Below are positions 25,411 to 33,774 of a DNA stretch of 64,000 bases, piece by piece. The position numbers and the translations under genes were made by a program. Location: the NCBI RefSeq assembly GCF_026626305.1, contig NZ_JAPNUE010000003.1, forward strand, positions 62,001 through 126,000, written 5' to 3'. Below the pieces are notes generated by a model. It made no database searches and had not been told where the DNA came from. It saw nothing but the letters and a program-made list of their open reading frames with translations. Within the stretch, counting starts at the first letter, position 1, and each line of letters begins with the position of its first letter. Source of the stretch: Frigidibacter sp. RF13. GTDB lineage: Bacteria; Pseudomonadota; Alphaproteobacteria; Rhodobacterales; Rhodobacteraceae.

Positions 25411-26466
25411 ATGAAATCCCTGGTCGCCTTACTTGTGCTGGTCGCCTGGCCGACCCTGGGGCAGGAGTACGACGTCACCTCGACAAAGGTGCAGCCGCTT
25501 ACCGGCCCGGAAGCCTCGGCTGACGTGCAGGCGCTCGACATTTGCGGCACCGATCTTGGCACGATGGCCGAGATTGACGGGACAATCGTCATCGCCTTCG
25601 GCGACACGTTCGGCTGGCAGGGCGACTGGTGCCAGAAATTCGGTCCGAACATGCGTTCGAATGCCATCGCGTTCACACGCGACCTGGACCCGTCGGACGG
25701 TGTCGTGATCGACGCGTGGCTGACCGGCCCGGATGGCCACGCCAAGGCGGCAGTCGAGGGCTGGCACGATGCGCCGTTCACGGGCGAACAGTCGAAGATC
25801 CCCACCGCAATGGTGGCGGTCGGCGATACGCTCTACCTGCACTACATGTCGATGCATGGCTACTCCCCCGGGATGGGGACGATCTGCAACTATTCCCGCT
25901 TCATCACCTCGAAGGACGGCGGCCGGACCTGGGACAGGGGCTCGGGCGACTTTGGCGACCATCTGTCGAACTTCAACATGCGGGCACTATCGGCCGAGGC
26001 CGGCACCGGCAACGAGGACGCGCGCTATGTCTATGCCATCGGCACCCCCTGCGGCCGCGCAGGCGGGGCACGGGCGGCCCGCGTCAGTGCCGGTGAACTT
26101 CTGCAGACCGAGGCCTGGGAATACTGGGACGGCAGCGTCTGGCAGAAGGACCGCGCACGCGCGGTCGAGGTCATTCTGCCGGCTGCGAGCGAAGGTTCAC
26201 TCGTCTGGAACGCGGGCATCGGCCGTTGGATGTACTCCACGATCAACGAAGTCTCGGAAGCGCTGGAACTGCGTTTCGCCGACCGACCGGAAGGCCCCTG
26301 GTCGGAGCCGGTCGCGCTGGCACGTGCTGCGGATTACCCGCTGCTCTATGGCTCCTACATGACACCCTCTTGGATCGAGGACGACGGGCTCACCTTCTAT
26401 TTTATCATGAGCCAGTTCGGCCTTTACAACACCTTCCTGATGAAGGCCGAGCTGCAGCGCCGGTAG
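25411..26466 (+). CDS. Secreted DUF4185-like protein
   Basis: A 351-residue exported protein with a short signal peptide (MKSLVALLVLVAWPTLG). The mature part has repeated beta stretches typical of five-bladed glycosidase-like propellers: TIVIAFGDTFGWQGDW, YLHYMSMHGYSPGMGT, SRFITSKDGGRTWDRG and WMYSTINEVSEALELRFADRPEGPWSEP in pieces. It fits DUF4185, a family related in fold to GH43/117-like sugar hydrolases. ATGAGGATG lies upstream of the ATG at 25411. The next gene, a nucleoside deoxyribosyltransferase, follows after 57 bases. No enzymatic activity can be claimed. Confidence 0.75.
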   Translation: MKSLVALLVLVAWPTLGQEYDVTSTKVQPLTGPEASADVQALDICGTDLGTMAEIDGTIVIAFGDTFGWQGDWCQKFGPNMRSNAIAFTRDLDPSDGVVIDAWLTGPDGHAKAAVEGWHDAPFTGEQSKIPTAMVAVGDTLYLHYMSMHGYSPGMGTICNYSRFITSKDGGRTWDRGSGDFGDHLSNFNMRALSAEAGTGNEDARYVYAIGTPCGRAGGARAARVSAGELLQTEAWEYWDGSVWQKDRARAVEVILPAASEGSLVWNAGIGRWMYSTINEVSEALELRFADRPEGPWSEPVALARAADYPLLYGSYMTPSWIEDDGLTFYFIMSQFGLYNTFLMKAELQRR

Positions 26467-26523
26467 GAATGGCGGCGTTTCAAGTCGCATGGAGCGGTTG
26501 CCGCGCACCCAGGGAGAAGTGTC

Positions 26524-27093
26524 ATGAAGGTCTATCTGGCTGGGCCCGAAGTCTTTCTGCCCGACGCGCGCGAGGTCCTCGACCGCAAGATCGCCCTGAC
26601 CCGCGCGGCGGGGCTGGAGCCGGTGGCACCCGGCGATTTGGAGATTCCGGCCGCGCTGACCAAGCGGCAGATGGGCGAGAACATTTACCGCGCCGACGAA
26701 CGACTGATGATGTCCGCAGGCGCAATCATCGCGAACCTCACACCCTTCCGCGGCCTGCACGCCGATGCCGGCACGATATTCGAGCTAGGCTTCATGTGCG
26801 GGCGCGGCAAGCCGGCATTCGCCTATTCGAACGTCACCGCCAGCCATCACGCGCGCCTCCTGGCGCATTATGGCGGGCAGGTGGAAACGGATGCGGCCGG
26901 GCGGGCGCGCGGCCCGGACGGCATGCTGGTCGAGGATTTCGACATGAACGAGAACCTCATGCTCGACGGCGGGATCATGGCGGCGGGCGGCACCTGGGTG
27001 ACGCGCGATGTGCCCGAGGACCGGCGCTACCTGGACCTGTCGGCATTCGAGGCCGTGCTTGCGATTGCGACGCAAAGGCTGCGTGGCGGGTAA
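26524..27093 (+). CDS. Nucleoside 2-deoxyribosyltransferase
   Basis: A 189-residue enzyme of the nucleoside 2-deoxyribosyltransferase family, which swaps bases on deoxyribonucleosides or hydrolyses deoxynucleotides. The N-terminal MKVYLAGPEVF strand-loop, the DADERLMMSAGAIIANL region and the active-site GLHADAGTIFELGFMCGRGKPAFAY (with Asp and Glu) are clear. GGGAGA precedes the ATG. Its closeness to deoC suggests a local deoxynucleoside salvage or clearing role. Confidence 0.9.
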   Translation: MKVYLAGPEVFLPDAREVLDRKIALTRAAGLEPVAPGDLEIPAALTKRQMGENIYRADERLMMSAGAIIANLTPFRGLHADAGTIFELGFMCGRGKPAFAYSNVTASHHARLLAHYGGQVETDAAGRARGPDGMLVEDFDMNENLMLDGGIMAAGGTWVTRDVPEDRRYLDLSAFEAVLAIATQRLRGG

Positions 27094-27126
27094 GGCGCCG
27101 GGGCCGAGCCGGACGCAATGCCGACG

Positions 27127-27897
27127 CTAGGGTCGTGGCTTTTGTCGCCAGGTGTTGATCCAGGCAATGAAGCGCCCCCACCAGCCGCGCGCCTGCGCGC
27201 GGGCGGCATCAGCCTGAGCGTCAATCCCCTCAAGGAAATCGCCTGCATCCTCGACCACCGGGTCGATGGTCCTTTCGCGGAACTGCAGCCACATCCGCCG
27301 TAGCATCAATATGAGAAGCGCGAGCGCGGTGAGGATCAGGATATTGACCCACGGCAACACCGTCGCGTCCGCGCTGTCGACCGCGCGCACCTTCACCGCA
27401 TTGGGATAGATCGACAGGATCGGCAGGCGCCAGCCGTAATAGGTGACCATCACCCATTGCGGCGCGGCCTTGTCGGACCTGAGGTTCGAGGCCTCGGCAT
27501 GCAGGTTCGAACTGTCGTACTTGAAATAGGGCGGCCAGACCCAGCCGGTATCCTCGTTGCGGAACACGACTACGCTGTCATCGTCATGCACCGCCTCGAT
27601 GAAGCGGATATCGCGCGTCTGGGTGCCCTCGCCGGTGCCGGTGTCGGGCGAGGCATAGGCCCAGGCGTTTTCCCACGAAACCGTGGTCAGCCGGTTGTAG
27701 GTGTTGGTGATCCGCACGACGTCATGACTGGGCAGCGTGTAGTTGAGGAAGAGGCCGACGATCAGGATCACCAGGGCCCAGAAGCCCCATTTCATCCGCC
27801 GCCGCCCGCTGCTGCCCTCGGGATAGCGGTAGCGCAGGAAAAGCGTGCCCCCGATGAGGAGAAGGAGGATCAGCCCCCAGACCAGATAGCCAGACAT
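27127..27897 (-). CDS. DUF1523 membrane protein
   Basis: A 256-residue protein with two N-terminal membrane helices (YLVWGLILLLLIGGTLFL, WGFWALVILIVGLFLNYTL), an extracytoplasmic domain (DVVRITNTYNRLT, DTGWVWPPYFKYDSSNLHAEA, YGWRLPILSIYPNAVKV) and a third helix (WVNILILTALALLILML), followed by an acidic and then basic tail. It fits DUF1523, common in Rhodobacterales and without known function. It lies 9 bases downstream of the 92-residue gene on the same strand, last in a leftward set. Confidence 0.85.
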   Translation of the reverse strand: MSGYLVWGLILLLLIGGTLFLRYRYPEGSSGRRRMKWGFWALVILIVGLFLNYTLPSHDVVRITNTYNRLTTVSWENAWAYASPDTGTGEGTQTRDIRFIEAVHDDDSVVVFRNEDTGWVWPPYFKYDSSNLHAEASNLRSDKAAPQWVMVTYYGWRLPILSIYPNAVKVRAVDSADATVLPWVNILILTALALLILMLRRMWLQFRERTIDPVVEDAGDFLEGIDAQADAARAQARGWWGRFIAWINTWRQKPRP

Positions 27898-27906
27898 CGG
27901 CGCCCC

Positions 27907-28185
27907 CTATTGATAATTCTGCACATAGGCGATGATCACGATCAGGCCCATCGGGATGACATAGACGAGCCAGAGTAGTTTCTTCTTCAGCCCGCGTTCA
28001 TAGGCCTCCATGCCCTTCGCGATGAACGCATTGCGCTCGGCCGCGCCCTGACCGTCCGGCGGCGCGGCGTCCCATTGCTTTTCCAGCGCCTCGCGACGCA
28101 GGGAGCGCCAGTAGGCGCCAAGGAGAAGATAGAATACCGAGAGCCCGATGAAGGCGAAGAGCAGAAGGCGAAGGATGGCGATCAT
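27907..28185 (-). CDS. Small two-helix membrane protein
   Basis: A 92-residue protein with a helix at each end (ILRLLLFAFIGLSVFYLLLGAY in part, and LLWLVYVIPMGLIVIIAYV) and a charged cytoplasmic stretch between. The start overlaps the stop of the 451-residue gene upstream by ATGA, so the two are coupled. No family name can be given. Confidence 0.8.
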   Translation of the reverse strand: MIAILRLLLFAFIGLSVFYLLLGAYWRSLRREALEKQWDAAPPDGQGAAERNAFIAKGMEAYERGLKKKLLWLVYVIPMGLIVIIAYVQNYQ

Positions 28186-29537
28186 CGTCTGTCCTTTCGG
28201 GCAGGTTTGGCGCGCACCGCACCCCAGGGGCCAACGCGAGCGACAAGGTCGGGCAGGTGGTCTCCCATGTCCGGCTCTGGCCCGAACAGGGCCTCGCGCG
28301 TGCCCACCCGGTCCATCTGATATTCGGCGGCGAGGAAGGTCGCCACATAGTCTTTCTTGGCCTCGGACCAGCCGGAATAGAGCCGGTAGAACAGGTCCTT
28401 GTGGCAGATGAAGGTCTGGCGGATGTCGAGCGGCGAGAGTTCCGCCAACAGCATGTTCACCAGATCGCGGTCAGGCCCGGCCTTGGCGCGCAGCGTGTAG
28501 AAATAGGACGGATGGTCCGAGGTGATGCGCGGCCATGTGCCGCCCGCCTCGGCCCAGCGAAGCATGGCGGCGAGCCCGTGGAACTCCTCGGGCAACTGTG
28601 CCGCAAGCGTATTGGCGATCAGCCGCAGTTCGGCGCGCGTGCCCGCGCCAGGGTCGATCCCCTCGCGCGCAGCGAAATCGACAAGGATGAAATCCATCTT
28701 CTGCCGCAAAATCGCGGCTGCATCGGCGCCGCGGGCATGGACGACCGGTTCGGCAAGATCGTTGAGGTCGAGAAACTTTGCGATCTGATTGCGGTCGCCA
28801 AGGTCAAACGTATAGGCGATCGGCATCCGCCCCAGCACTTCTTTCGGGCCGACAGAGATGGCGGCGGGAAAATCGACCTTCGGGAAAAGATAGATCCCGC
28901 CGAAATGCCCGGTCCAGAAATTGCCCTGATCGTAGACCTTCTCGCTCAGCCGGATCGGGTTGCGGGTGATGTCTCCGGTGGACTTCGCAAGATCGATCAT
29001 CTCGCCGATCAGCGCATCGTCGCACCAGGCGTCATATTCGCTGCGGAAGCGGTGGATCAGGCCCTGCATCTTCTCGGCCCCCTTCACCGCCTGTCCGGCG
29101 GTGTCGGCCCTGACCGTCACCTGCCGCAGATCGAGAAGTTGTCCGGGCGTGGAAAGCTTGAAGATCGTATTCTCCAGCTCCCCCGCCACCGCGTCGCGCG
29201 CGGTGAGGGAAAAGAGCTGCTCCTCGTTTTCCTCGATATAGCGCACAAGGATGCCGCGCGAGGTGGAGAACCTGGCGTTCAGCAGCGGCGCTTCCTTCTG
29301 TTCGGTCGTCAGAAGGATGAACTGGCGGTTCATGCCATTGGGGTTGAGATAGAGATGATCACCCAGCTCGTCGCCCACCTCGGGGCTGTAGCCCGACAGG
29401 TCGATATGGAAGTCCTGCAGTGCGGTCCGCTTGCCGGTCAGACGTTCCAGCGCGCGGTTGTAACGCTCGACAAGGGCGGGCGAATCCACGGCAACCAGAT
29501 TGCCGAACATCAGCCCCTTTTCGATCAGCCGTCTCAT
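28182..29537 (-). CDS. Uncharacterised 451-residue protein (possibly DUF6638)
   Basis: A 451-residue soluble protein with no signal or membrane segment. Marked stretches are ERYNRALERLTGKRTAL, LYLNPNGMNRQFILLTTEQ, TGHFGGIYLFPKVDFPAAI and IRQTFICHKDLFYRLYSGW. I recall a similar protein as DUF6638, seen mainly in Rhodobacteraceae; this name is uncertain. It is the first gene of a coupled set with two membrane proteins (27907 and 27127), which suggests that it works at the membrane. Activity unknown. Confidence 0.75.
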   Translation of the reverse strand: MRRLIEKGLMFGNLVAVDSPALVERYNRALERLTGKRTALQDFHIDLSGYSPEVGDELGDHLYLNPNGMNRQFILLTTEQKEAPLLNARFSTSRGILVRYIEENEEQLFSLTARDAVAGELENTIFKLSTPGQLLDLRQVTVRADTAGQAVKGAEKMQGLIHRFRSEYDAWCDDALIGEMIDLAKSTGDITRNPIRLSEKVYDQGNFWTGHFGGIYLFPKVDFPAAISVGPKEVLGRMPIAYTFDLGDRNQIAKFLDLNDLAEPVVHARGADAAAILRQKMDFILVDFAAREGIDPGAGTRAELRLIANTLAAQLPEEFHGLAAMLRWAEAGGTWPRITSDHPSYFYTLRAKAGPDRDLVNMLLAELSPLDIRQTFICHKDLFYRLYSGWSEAKKDYVATFLAAEYQMDRVGTREALFGPEPDMGDHLPDLVARVGPWGAVRAKPARKDRR

Positions 29538-29568
29538 CTCTGCTTCGTCTCCGGACGTCCGGGCTCCG

Positions 29569-29946
29569 TCATTCCGGCAGCCGGTTCCGCGCCAGATCCT
29601 GGCCGCGCAGCCTTTCTGTACGGCGGGAAAGCGAAAGCCAGGAAATAAGCATCAGCGGGCCCCATGCAATCATCGGCAGGAAGGAAGTCCTGATCAGGTA
29701 GAACATGGTCTCGCCCGGCGCGTCCGACAAGGCCCCGCCGACATCGGCGCCAATTTGCGCGAACATATAGCCAGTGAGCGCCGTCGAGAGCGCCTGAACA
29801 AGAAAGGCCGACAGAAGGACGCCAGAAATAACCATGCGGTGCGACCGGGTTTCCTTGGGCACGATCAGCCGCGGCAGAGAGATTGCCGCTGCCCCGAGGA
29901 TAAGGATCGGCAAAAACGTGTTTGAAAATCCGATCGGAACGTCCAT
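29569..29946 (-). CDS. Four-helix membrane protein, unknown
   Basis: A 125-residue protein with about four hydrophobic segments (FLPILILGAAAISLPRLIV, MVISGVLLSAFLVQALSTAL, SFLPMIAWGPLMLISWLSL and the segment around TGYMFAQIG) and a basic end. It lies 31 bases upstream of the 451-residue gene on the same strand and may start that operon. Not recognised. Confidence 0.65.
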   Translation of the reverse strand: MDVPIGFSNTFLPILILGAAAISLPRLIVPKETRSHRMVISGVLLSAFLVQALSTALTGYMFAQIGADVGGALSDAPGETMFYLIRTSFLPMIAWGPLMLISWLSLSRRTERLRGQDLARNRLPE

Positions 29947-30143
29947 CTCACCCCCGCGTCATGTCGACCTACGCGGCCTGTTCGCCATGTTTCGCACTCC
30001 GCAAGCCTCATGTACAGCCTGCGATGATGATCCAGGTACAGGCTCCCGCCATGAATGGCGGGTGGCACGCGTCGCATAGTGTGCGAAAGGGGAAAAAGAC
30101 AGAAACTGTCTCACCTCCGGCAGCTGTCCGGGTCAGCGTGCAG

Positions 30144-32084
30144 TTAAGTGGTTCCCTTTCGCTGGCGGATGACCCCGGCCGCCGGGATCGTGCCGACCGG
30201 GCTCTCGAGCGGGTGGGGGTTGTGGTTGAACCAGAACCGCTCATGACCGCTGTCGCGAACCCTGAGGCCGCGCGGCAGCGAGAGCGTTTCCAGTCCGGCC
30301 CGGGCCGCGATTTCCGCCACCAGCCGGTCAAGCATCACGTCATCGCCCCAGCCACCGACATAGGCGATGCGTCCAGACTGGACGGCGACGGCCTGCCCGT
30401 CTTCAAGCTGCAAAATGGCCTTGCAGCTTGTTTCCAGTTCCTCGCGATATCCGGTGACTGCCCCGCCGCCCTGAACCGCTATCGGCATGTCGGGCCTGAG
30501 GCTCTCGACCCGCAAGACCGTGACATCGAGGCCGGGAAAGGCGGGCGGCAGCGGCACGGGGATCGAGAAGTGCTCGTCGCGCGCGGCGCTACGCGGGCCG
30601 ATCACCACCTCTGCACCGCATGACGCCAGCGCTTCCTTAAGTGCCTCGGGCATGTGCATCATGCCCGGTGCGAAGATCGCGCGATAACCGGAGAAATCCC
30701 GGCCCTCGGGCGGCAGGATATCCACCGACAGACCCGCCCGGCGCAAAGCGCGATAGTGGGCGAAGAGCAGGTCGAAATAACTCAGCCCCCGCCCGTGCGG
30801 CTGGACGGTCCAGGCCCAGTCGGCGGCATAGTCGAAGATCAGCGCGACCGGCGCGCGGGCCTGGCTGACCTCGGGCGCCTCGGCCAGCTCCCCAGCTACC
30901 GCCCGCGCCTCGGCCAGACCCGGCGCTTCCGCGCTGTCGGGGCGCAAAAGCCCCGCGTGCATCTGTTCCTGCGCGAAGGGCGCCTGCCGCCAGCGGAAAT
31001 AACAGACCGCCTCGGCGCCGTGGGCAAAGGCCTCCCACGTCCAGAGGCGGACCATGCCGGGCAGGGGGGCGGGGTTGTAGGGTGCCCAGTTCACCGGCCC
31101 CGGTTGTTGTTCCATCACCCACCAGCGGCCGCGCCCAACCGCGCGGTACAGGTCGTGGTGGAAGGCCTGAAAATCCGGGTCGCCCTGCCGAGCGAAATGG
31201 CGCTGATCCTCTGCGCTCGCGCCCACACGGTCTTCAAGGAAACCAAGCGGGTAGCTGTCCCAGGACGCGATATCGAGATCGGCACCGAGTTTGAAATGAT
31301 CGAACTCCGTCACCCGACCCATGTAGTTGTGGGCGATCGGCGCGTCGGAATGGGCGCGGATGATTTCGACCTGCGCCCGGTTGAAGCGCACGACCTGATC
31401 GGAAGAAAAGGCGCGGAAGGCGAGGCTATGGGCCGGGTTCGGTTCGGTCACCGTCCGGTTCGGCAGGTCGATATCGTTGAAATCGGCATAGTCCATCGAC
31501 CAGAAGACATTGCCCCAGGCCAGGTTAAGCGCGCCGATATCGCCGCCATTGCCGCCCTCCGCCGGAAAGCGGGCGCGCAGCCAGTCGCGGAAGGCCCGCC
31601 GCGCGGCGTCGGAATAGGACAGGACCGTATCGTGACAGCCATATTCATTGTCGGTCTGCCAGGCGGCGACATGCGGGTTGCGGCCGTAGCGGCGGGCGAT
31701 CTCGGTCACGATCCGGCGGCATTCGCCCAGATAGCCCTCGTGGCTGAAGCAATAATGGCGACGCGAGCCGAACTTGCGCGGGCGCCCTTCGGCATCCATA
31801 GCCAGCATGTCTGCATGGCGGTCGAGCACCCATTTCGGCGGTGTTGCAGTCGGTGTGCCCAAGACGACCTTCAGCCCTTCGCGCCCCAGCGTCTGGATTG
31901 CCCGGTCAAGCCAGCCCCAATCAAGGCGCCCCGGTTCGGGCTCGATGCGCCCCCAGGCGAACTCGCCAATCCGGACCCATGTCAGACCCGCCTCGGCCAT
32001 CCGCCGCGCATCTTCCGGCCACTGTTCCTCGGGCCAGTGTTCGGGATAGTAGCAGACGCCGAGCGTCCGGCGCCGGGCAGTCAT
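30144..32084 (-). CDS. Beta-galactosidase, GH42
   Basis: A 646-residue glycoside hydrolase family 42 enzyme cleaving terminal beta-galactosides. The acid/base is Glu147 in WQTDNEYG and the nucleophile Glu325 in WVMEQQPG. The TIM barrel fills the first 380 residues (YYPEHWPEEQW, TPPKWVLDRH, GRPRKFGSRRHYCF). A trimerisation domain and a C-terminal beta domain follow. No signal peptide, so it acts on imported sugars. It is the last gene of the galactoside operon and overlaps dgoK by ATGA. Confidence 0.95.
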   Translation of the reverse strand: MTARRRTLGVCYYPEHWPEEQWPEDARRMAEAGLTWVRIGEFAWGRIEPEPGRLDWGWLDRAIQTLGREGLKVVLGTPTATPPKWVLDRHADMLAMDAEGRPRKFGSRRHYCFSHEGYLGECRRIVTEIARRYGRNPHVAAWQTDNEYGCHDTVLSYSDAARRAFRDWLRARFPAEGGNGGDIGALNLAWGNVFWSMDYADFNDIDLPNRTVTEPNPAHSLAFRAFSSDQVVRFNRAQVEIIRAHSDAPIAHNYMGRVTEFDHFKLGADLDIASWDSYPLGFLEDRVGASAEDQRHFARQGDPDFQAFHHDLYRAVGRGRWWVMEQQPGPVNWAPYNPAPLPGMVRLWTWEAFAHGAEAVCYFRWRQAPFAQEQMHAGLLRPDSAEAPGLAEARAVAGELAEAPEVSQARAPVALIFDYAADWAWTVQPHGRGLSYFDLLFAHYRALRRAGLSVDILPPEGRDFSGYRAIFAPGMMHMPEALKEALASCGAEVVIGPRSAARDEHFSIPVPLPPAFPGLDVTVLRVESLRPDMPIAVQGGGAVTGYREELETSCKAILQLEDGQAVAVQSGRIAYVGGWGDDVMLDRLVAEIAARAGLETLSLPRGLRVRDSGHERFWFNHNPHPLESPVGTIPAAGVIRQRKGTT

Positions 32085-33004
32085 TGCGCGCCCTCTGCCA
32101 GTGCCCGCCAGGCGGCGGTCAGGCCCATCAGAGTCAAGCGCGCGGCATCTACTGTGCGGGCAGGGGCGCCCTGCGCCGCAAGCGCCGTACGGTAGGCACC
32201 GGCGAGCCCGCCTTCGCCAAGGATGACGATTTCCTGCCCCAGCCAGTAGGGCCGCGCGGCTGCAAGTTCCGCCCCGATCAGCATGCCGGATAGGCGCGAC
32301 CGTGCCTGAACTGCATCAAGGCCGGATAGCAACGTTTCGGCGCGGATCGAGAAGAGATCGCCCGCCAGCGCCTGTGGGCGCGACATGACATGGCTGACGG
32401 CGGCGGTGAATGCCTCCGTGTCGAAGCCCGAGGCGGCCACCGAATGGCGCAGCACCGACTGGCCCGACAGAAGCGCGAAAATCTCGCCGGTCATGAAGGT
32501 GCGGAAACTCACCACTTCGCCCGCGCTGATATGGGCCCATTTGCAATGGGTTCCGGGCAGACAGAGGACCCCGTCGAAGGCCGGTTCCGCCGACAGGAAC
32601 CCGGCAATCTGGGTTTCCTCGCCGCGCATCACGTCGGCGGGAGAGGCCTGGCTCATGCCCGGCAGGATATGGACCGAAAGCCTTGGATCGCTGGTGTCGA
32701 CCTTCAGGGCCTGCGAGATGCCCGGCGGCGTGGCGGGGACGGCGACATAGCGCGCCTCCTGCCAGCCTTGCCGCGCCCCCACCATGCCGCAAGCGATGAC
32801 TGTCAGGCGGCCATTTTCCAGAAGGTCGTTAGCGATCAGGTCAAGCAGGACAGGTTCGAACCCCTCGGGTTTGAGCGTACCCATGCCGCGATCCGACCGC
32901 GCCTCGCCCAAGACCTCGCCCGAAGGACCCATCCGCCAGAGCCTCAGGTTGCTGGTGCCCCAGTCGACGGCGATCCAGGCGGCGCGCTCGGTCTGGCCGC
33001 TCAT
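32081..33004 (-). CDS. dgoK: 2-dehydro-3-deoxygalactonokinase
   Basis: A 307-residue sugar kinase phosphorylating 2-keto-3-deoxy-galactonate at O-6. The phosphate-binding IAVDWGTSNLRLW, the RGMGTL loop, CGMVGARQGW and LPGTHCKWAHI are DgoK blocks. The ATG at 33004 overlaps the SDR stop, and its own stop overlaps the GH42 start, so three genes are coupled. The matching aldolase (dgoA) is not in this window. Confidence 0.94.
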   Translation of the reverse strand: MSGQTERAAWIAVDWGTSNLRLWRMGPSGEVLGEARSDRGMGTLKPEGFEPVLLDLIANDLLENGRLTVIACGMVGARQGWQEARYVAVPATPPGISQALKVDTSDPRLSVHILPGMSQASPADVMRGEETQIAGFLSAEPAFDGVLCLPGTHCKWAHISAGEVVSFRTFMTGEIFALLSGQSVLRHSVAASGFDTEAFTAAVSHVMSRPQALAGDLFSIRAETLLSGLDAVQARSRLSGMLIGAELAAARPYWLGQEIVILGEGGLAGAYRTALAAQGAPARTVDAARLTLMGLTAAWRALAEGAQ

Positions 33005-33774
33005 CCGGTCACCACCACGCCGCCGTCGATCACCAACGCCTGCCCGGTCATCATCTTCGAAATGTCCGAAGCGAGGAAAAGCGTGCCGCCCACCACATCC
33101 TCGGGGCCAAGCGTATCCTTCAGGCACTGCCGGTCGAGATGCTTCGAGAGGCCTTCGGGCGTTACCCAGAGGTCTTTCTGCTTTTGCGTCAGCACCCAGC
33201 CGGGGGCGAGCGCGTTGACCCTGATCCGGTCCGGCCCGAACTCGCGGGCGAGGCTGCGGGTCATGCCGTTGATGGCGGAATTCGCGGTCGTGTAGAGCGT
33301 GTAGCCCGCATTTCCCATCATGTAGCTGATCGAGGAAAAGTTGACGATCGAACCGCCGCCCAGTGCCCTCATGCCGGGCACGATCGCCTGAATGGCAAAG
33401 AAATAGGCCTTGAGATTGATGGCCATCGACCAGTCCCAGAAGGCCTCGTCGACCTCCATGACGTCATGGCGCTTGTCGTTCGCCGCATTGTTCACGAGCA
33501 CCCGGACCGGTCCGTGCGCTTCGGCGGCCTGATCGACGGCGGCCTTCAGCGCGGCCGTGTCGGTGATGTCGCAGGGGATGAACAGCGGCCGGTTGCCGGT
33601 CTCTTCCGCCATCCGGTCGCAGAATTCGGTGGAGTCCGAGCGTTGCACGAAGGCGACCTTCGCGCCCTGCCGGAGGAAGCCTTCGGTCAGGCTCGCGCCG
33701 ATGCCCGACCCGCCGCCGGTGATGAAGACGGAGGCGCCCTTAAGGTCGTGGAACGTGGCTGGCAGTTGCATCAA
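33001..33774 (-). CDS. SDR dehydrogenase, probably sugar 1-dehydrogenase, with altered YxxxK motif
   Basis: A 257-residue classical short-chain dehydrogenase. The cofactor motif is TGGGSGIG (residues 19-26), followed by NNAA at 95-98. The catalytic Ser148 and Tyr161 are 13 apart as expected, but the lysine of YxxxK is asparagine (Asn165, in YTTANSAING). The codon reads AAT on the coding strand. Its place between an acid dehydratase and dgoK suggests oxidation of galactose to galactonolactone. Without the lysine the usual proton relay is missing, so activity is in question. It is coupled by ATGA on both sides. Confidence 0.88.
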   Translation of the reverse strand: MMQLPATFHDLKGASVFITGGGSGIGASLTEGFLRQGAKVAFVQRSDSTEFCDRMAEETGNRPLFIPCDITDTAALKAAVDQAAEAHGPVRVLVNNAANDKRHDVMEVDEAFWDWSMAINLKAYFFAIQAIVPGMRALGGGSIVNFSSISYMMGNAGYTLYTTANSAINGMTRSLAREFGPDRIRVNALAPGWVLTQKQKDLWVTPEGLSKHLDRQCLKDTLGPEDVVGGTLFLASDISKMMTGQALVIDGGVVVTG

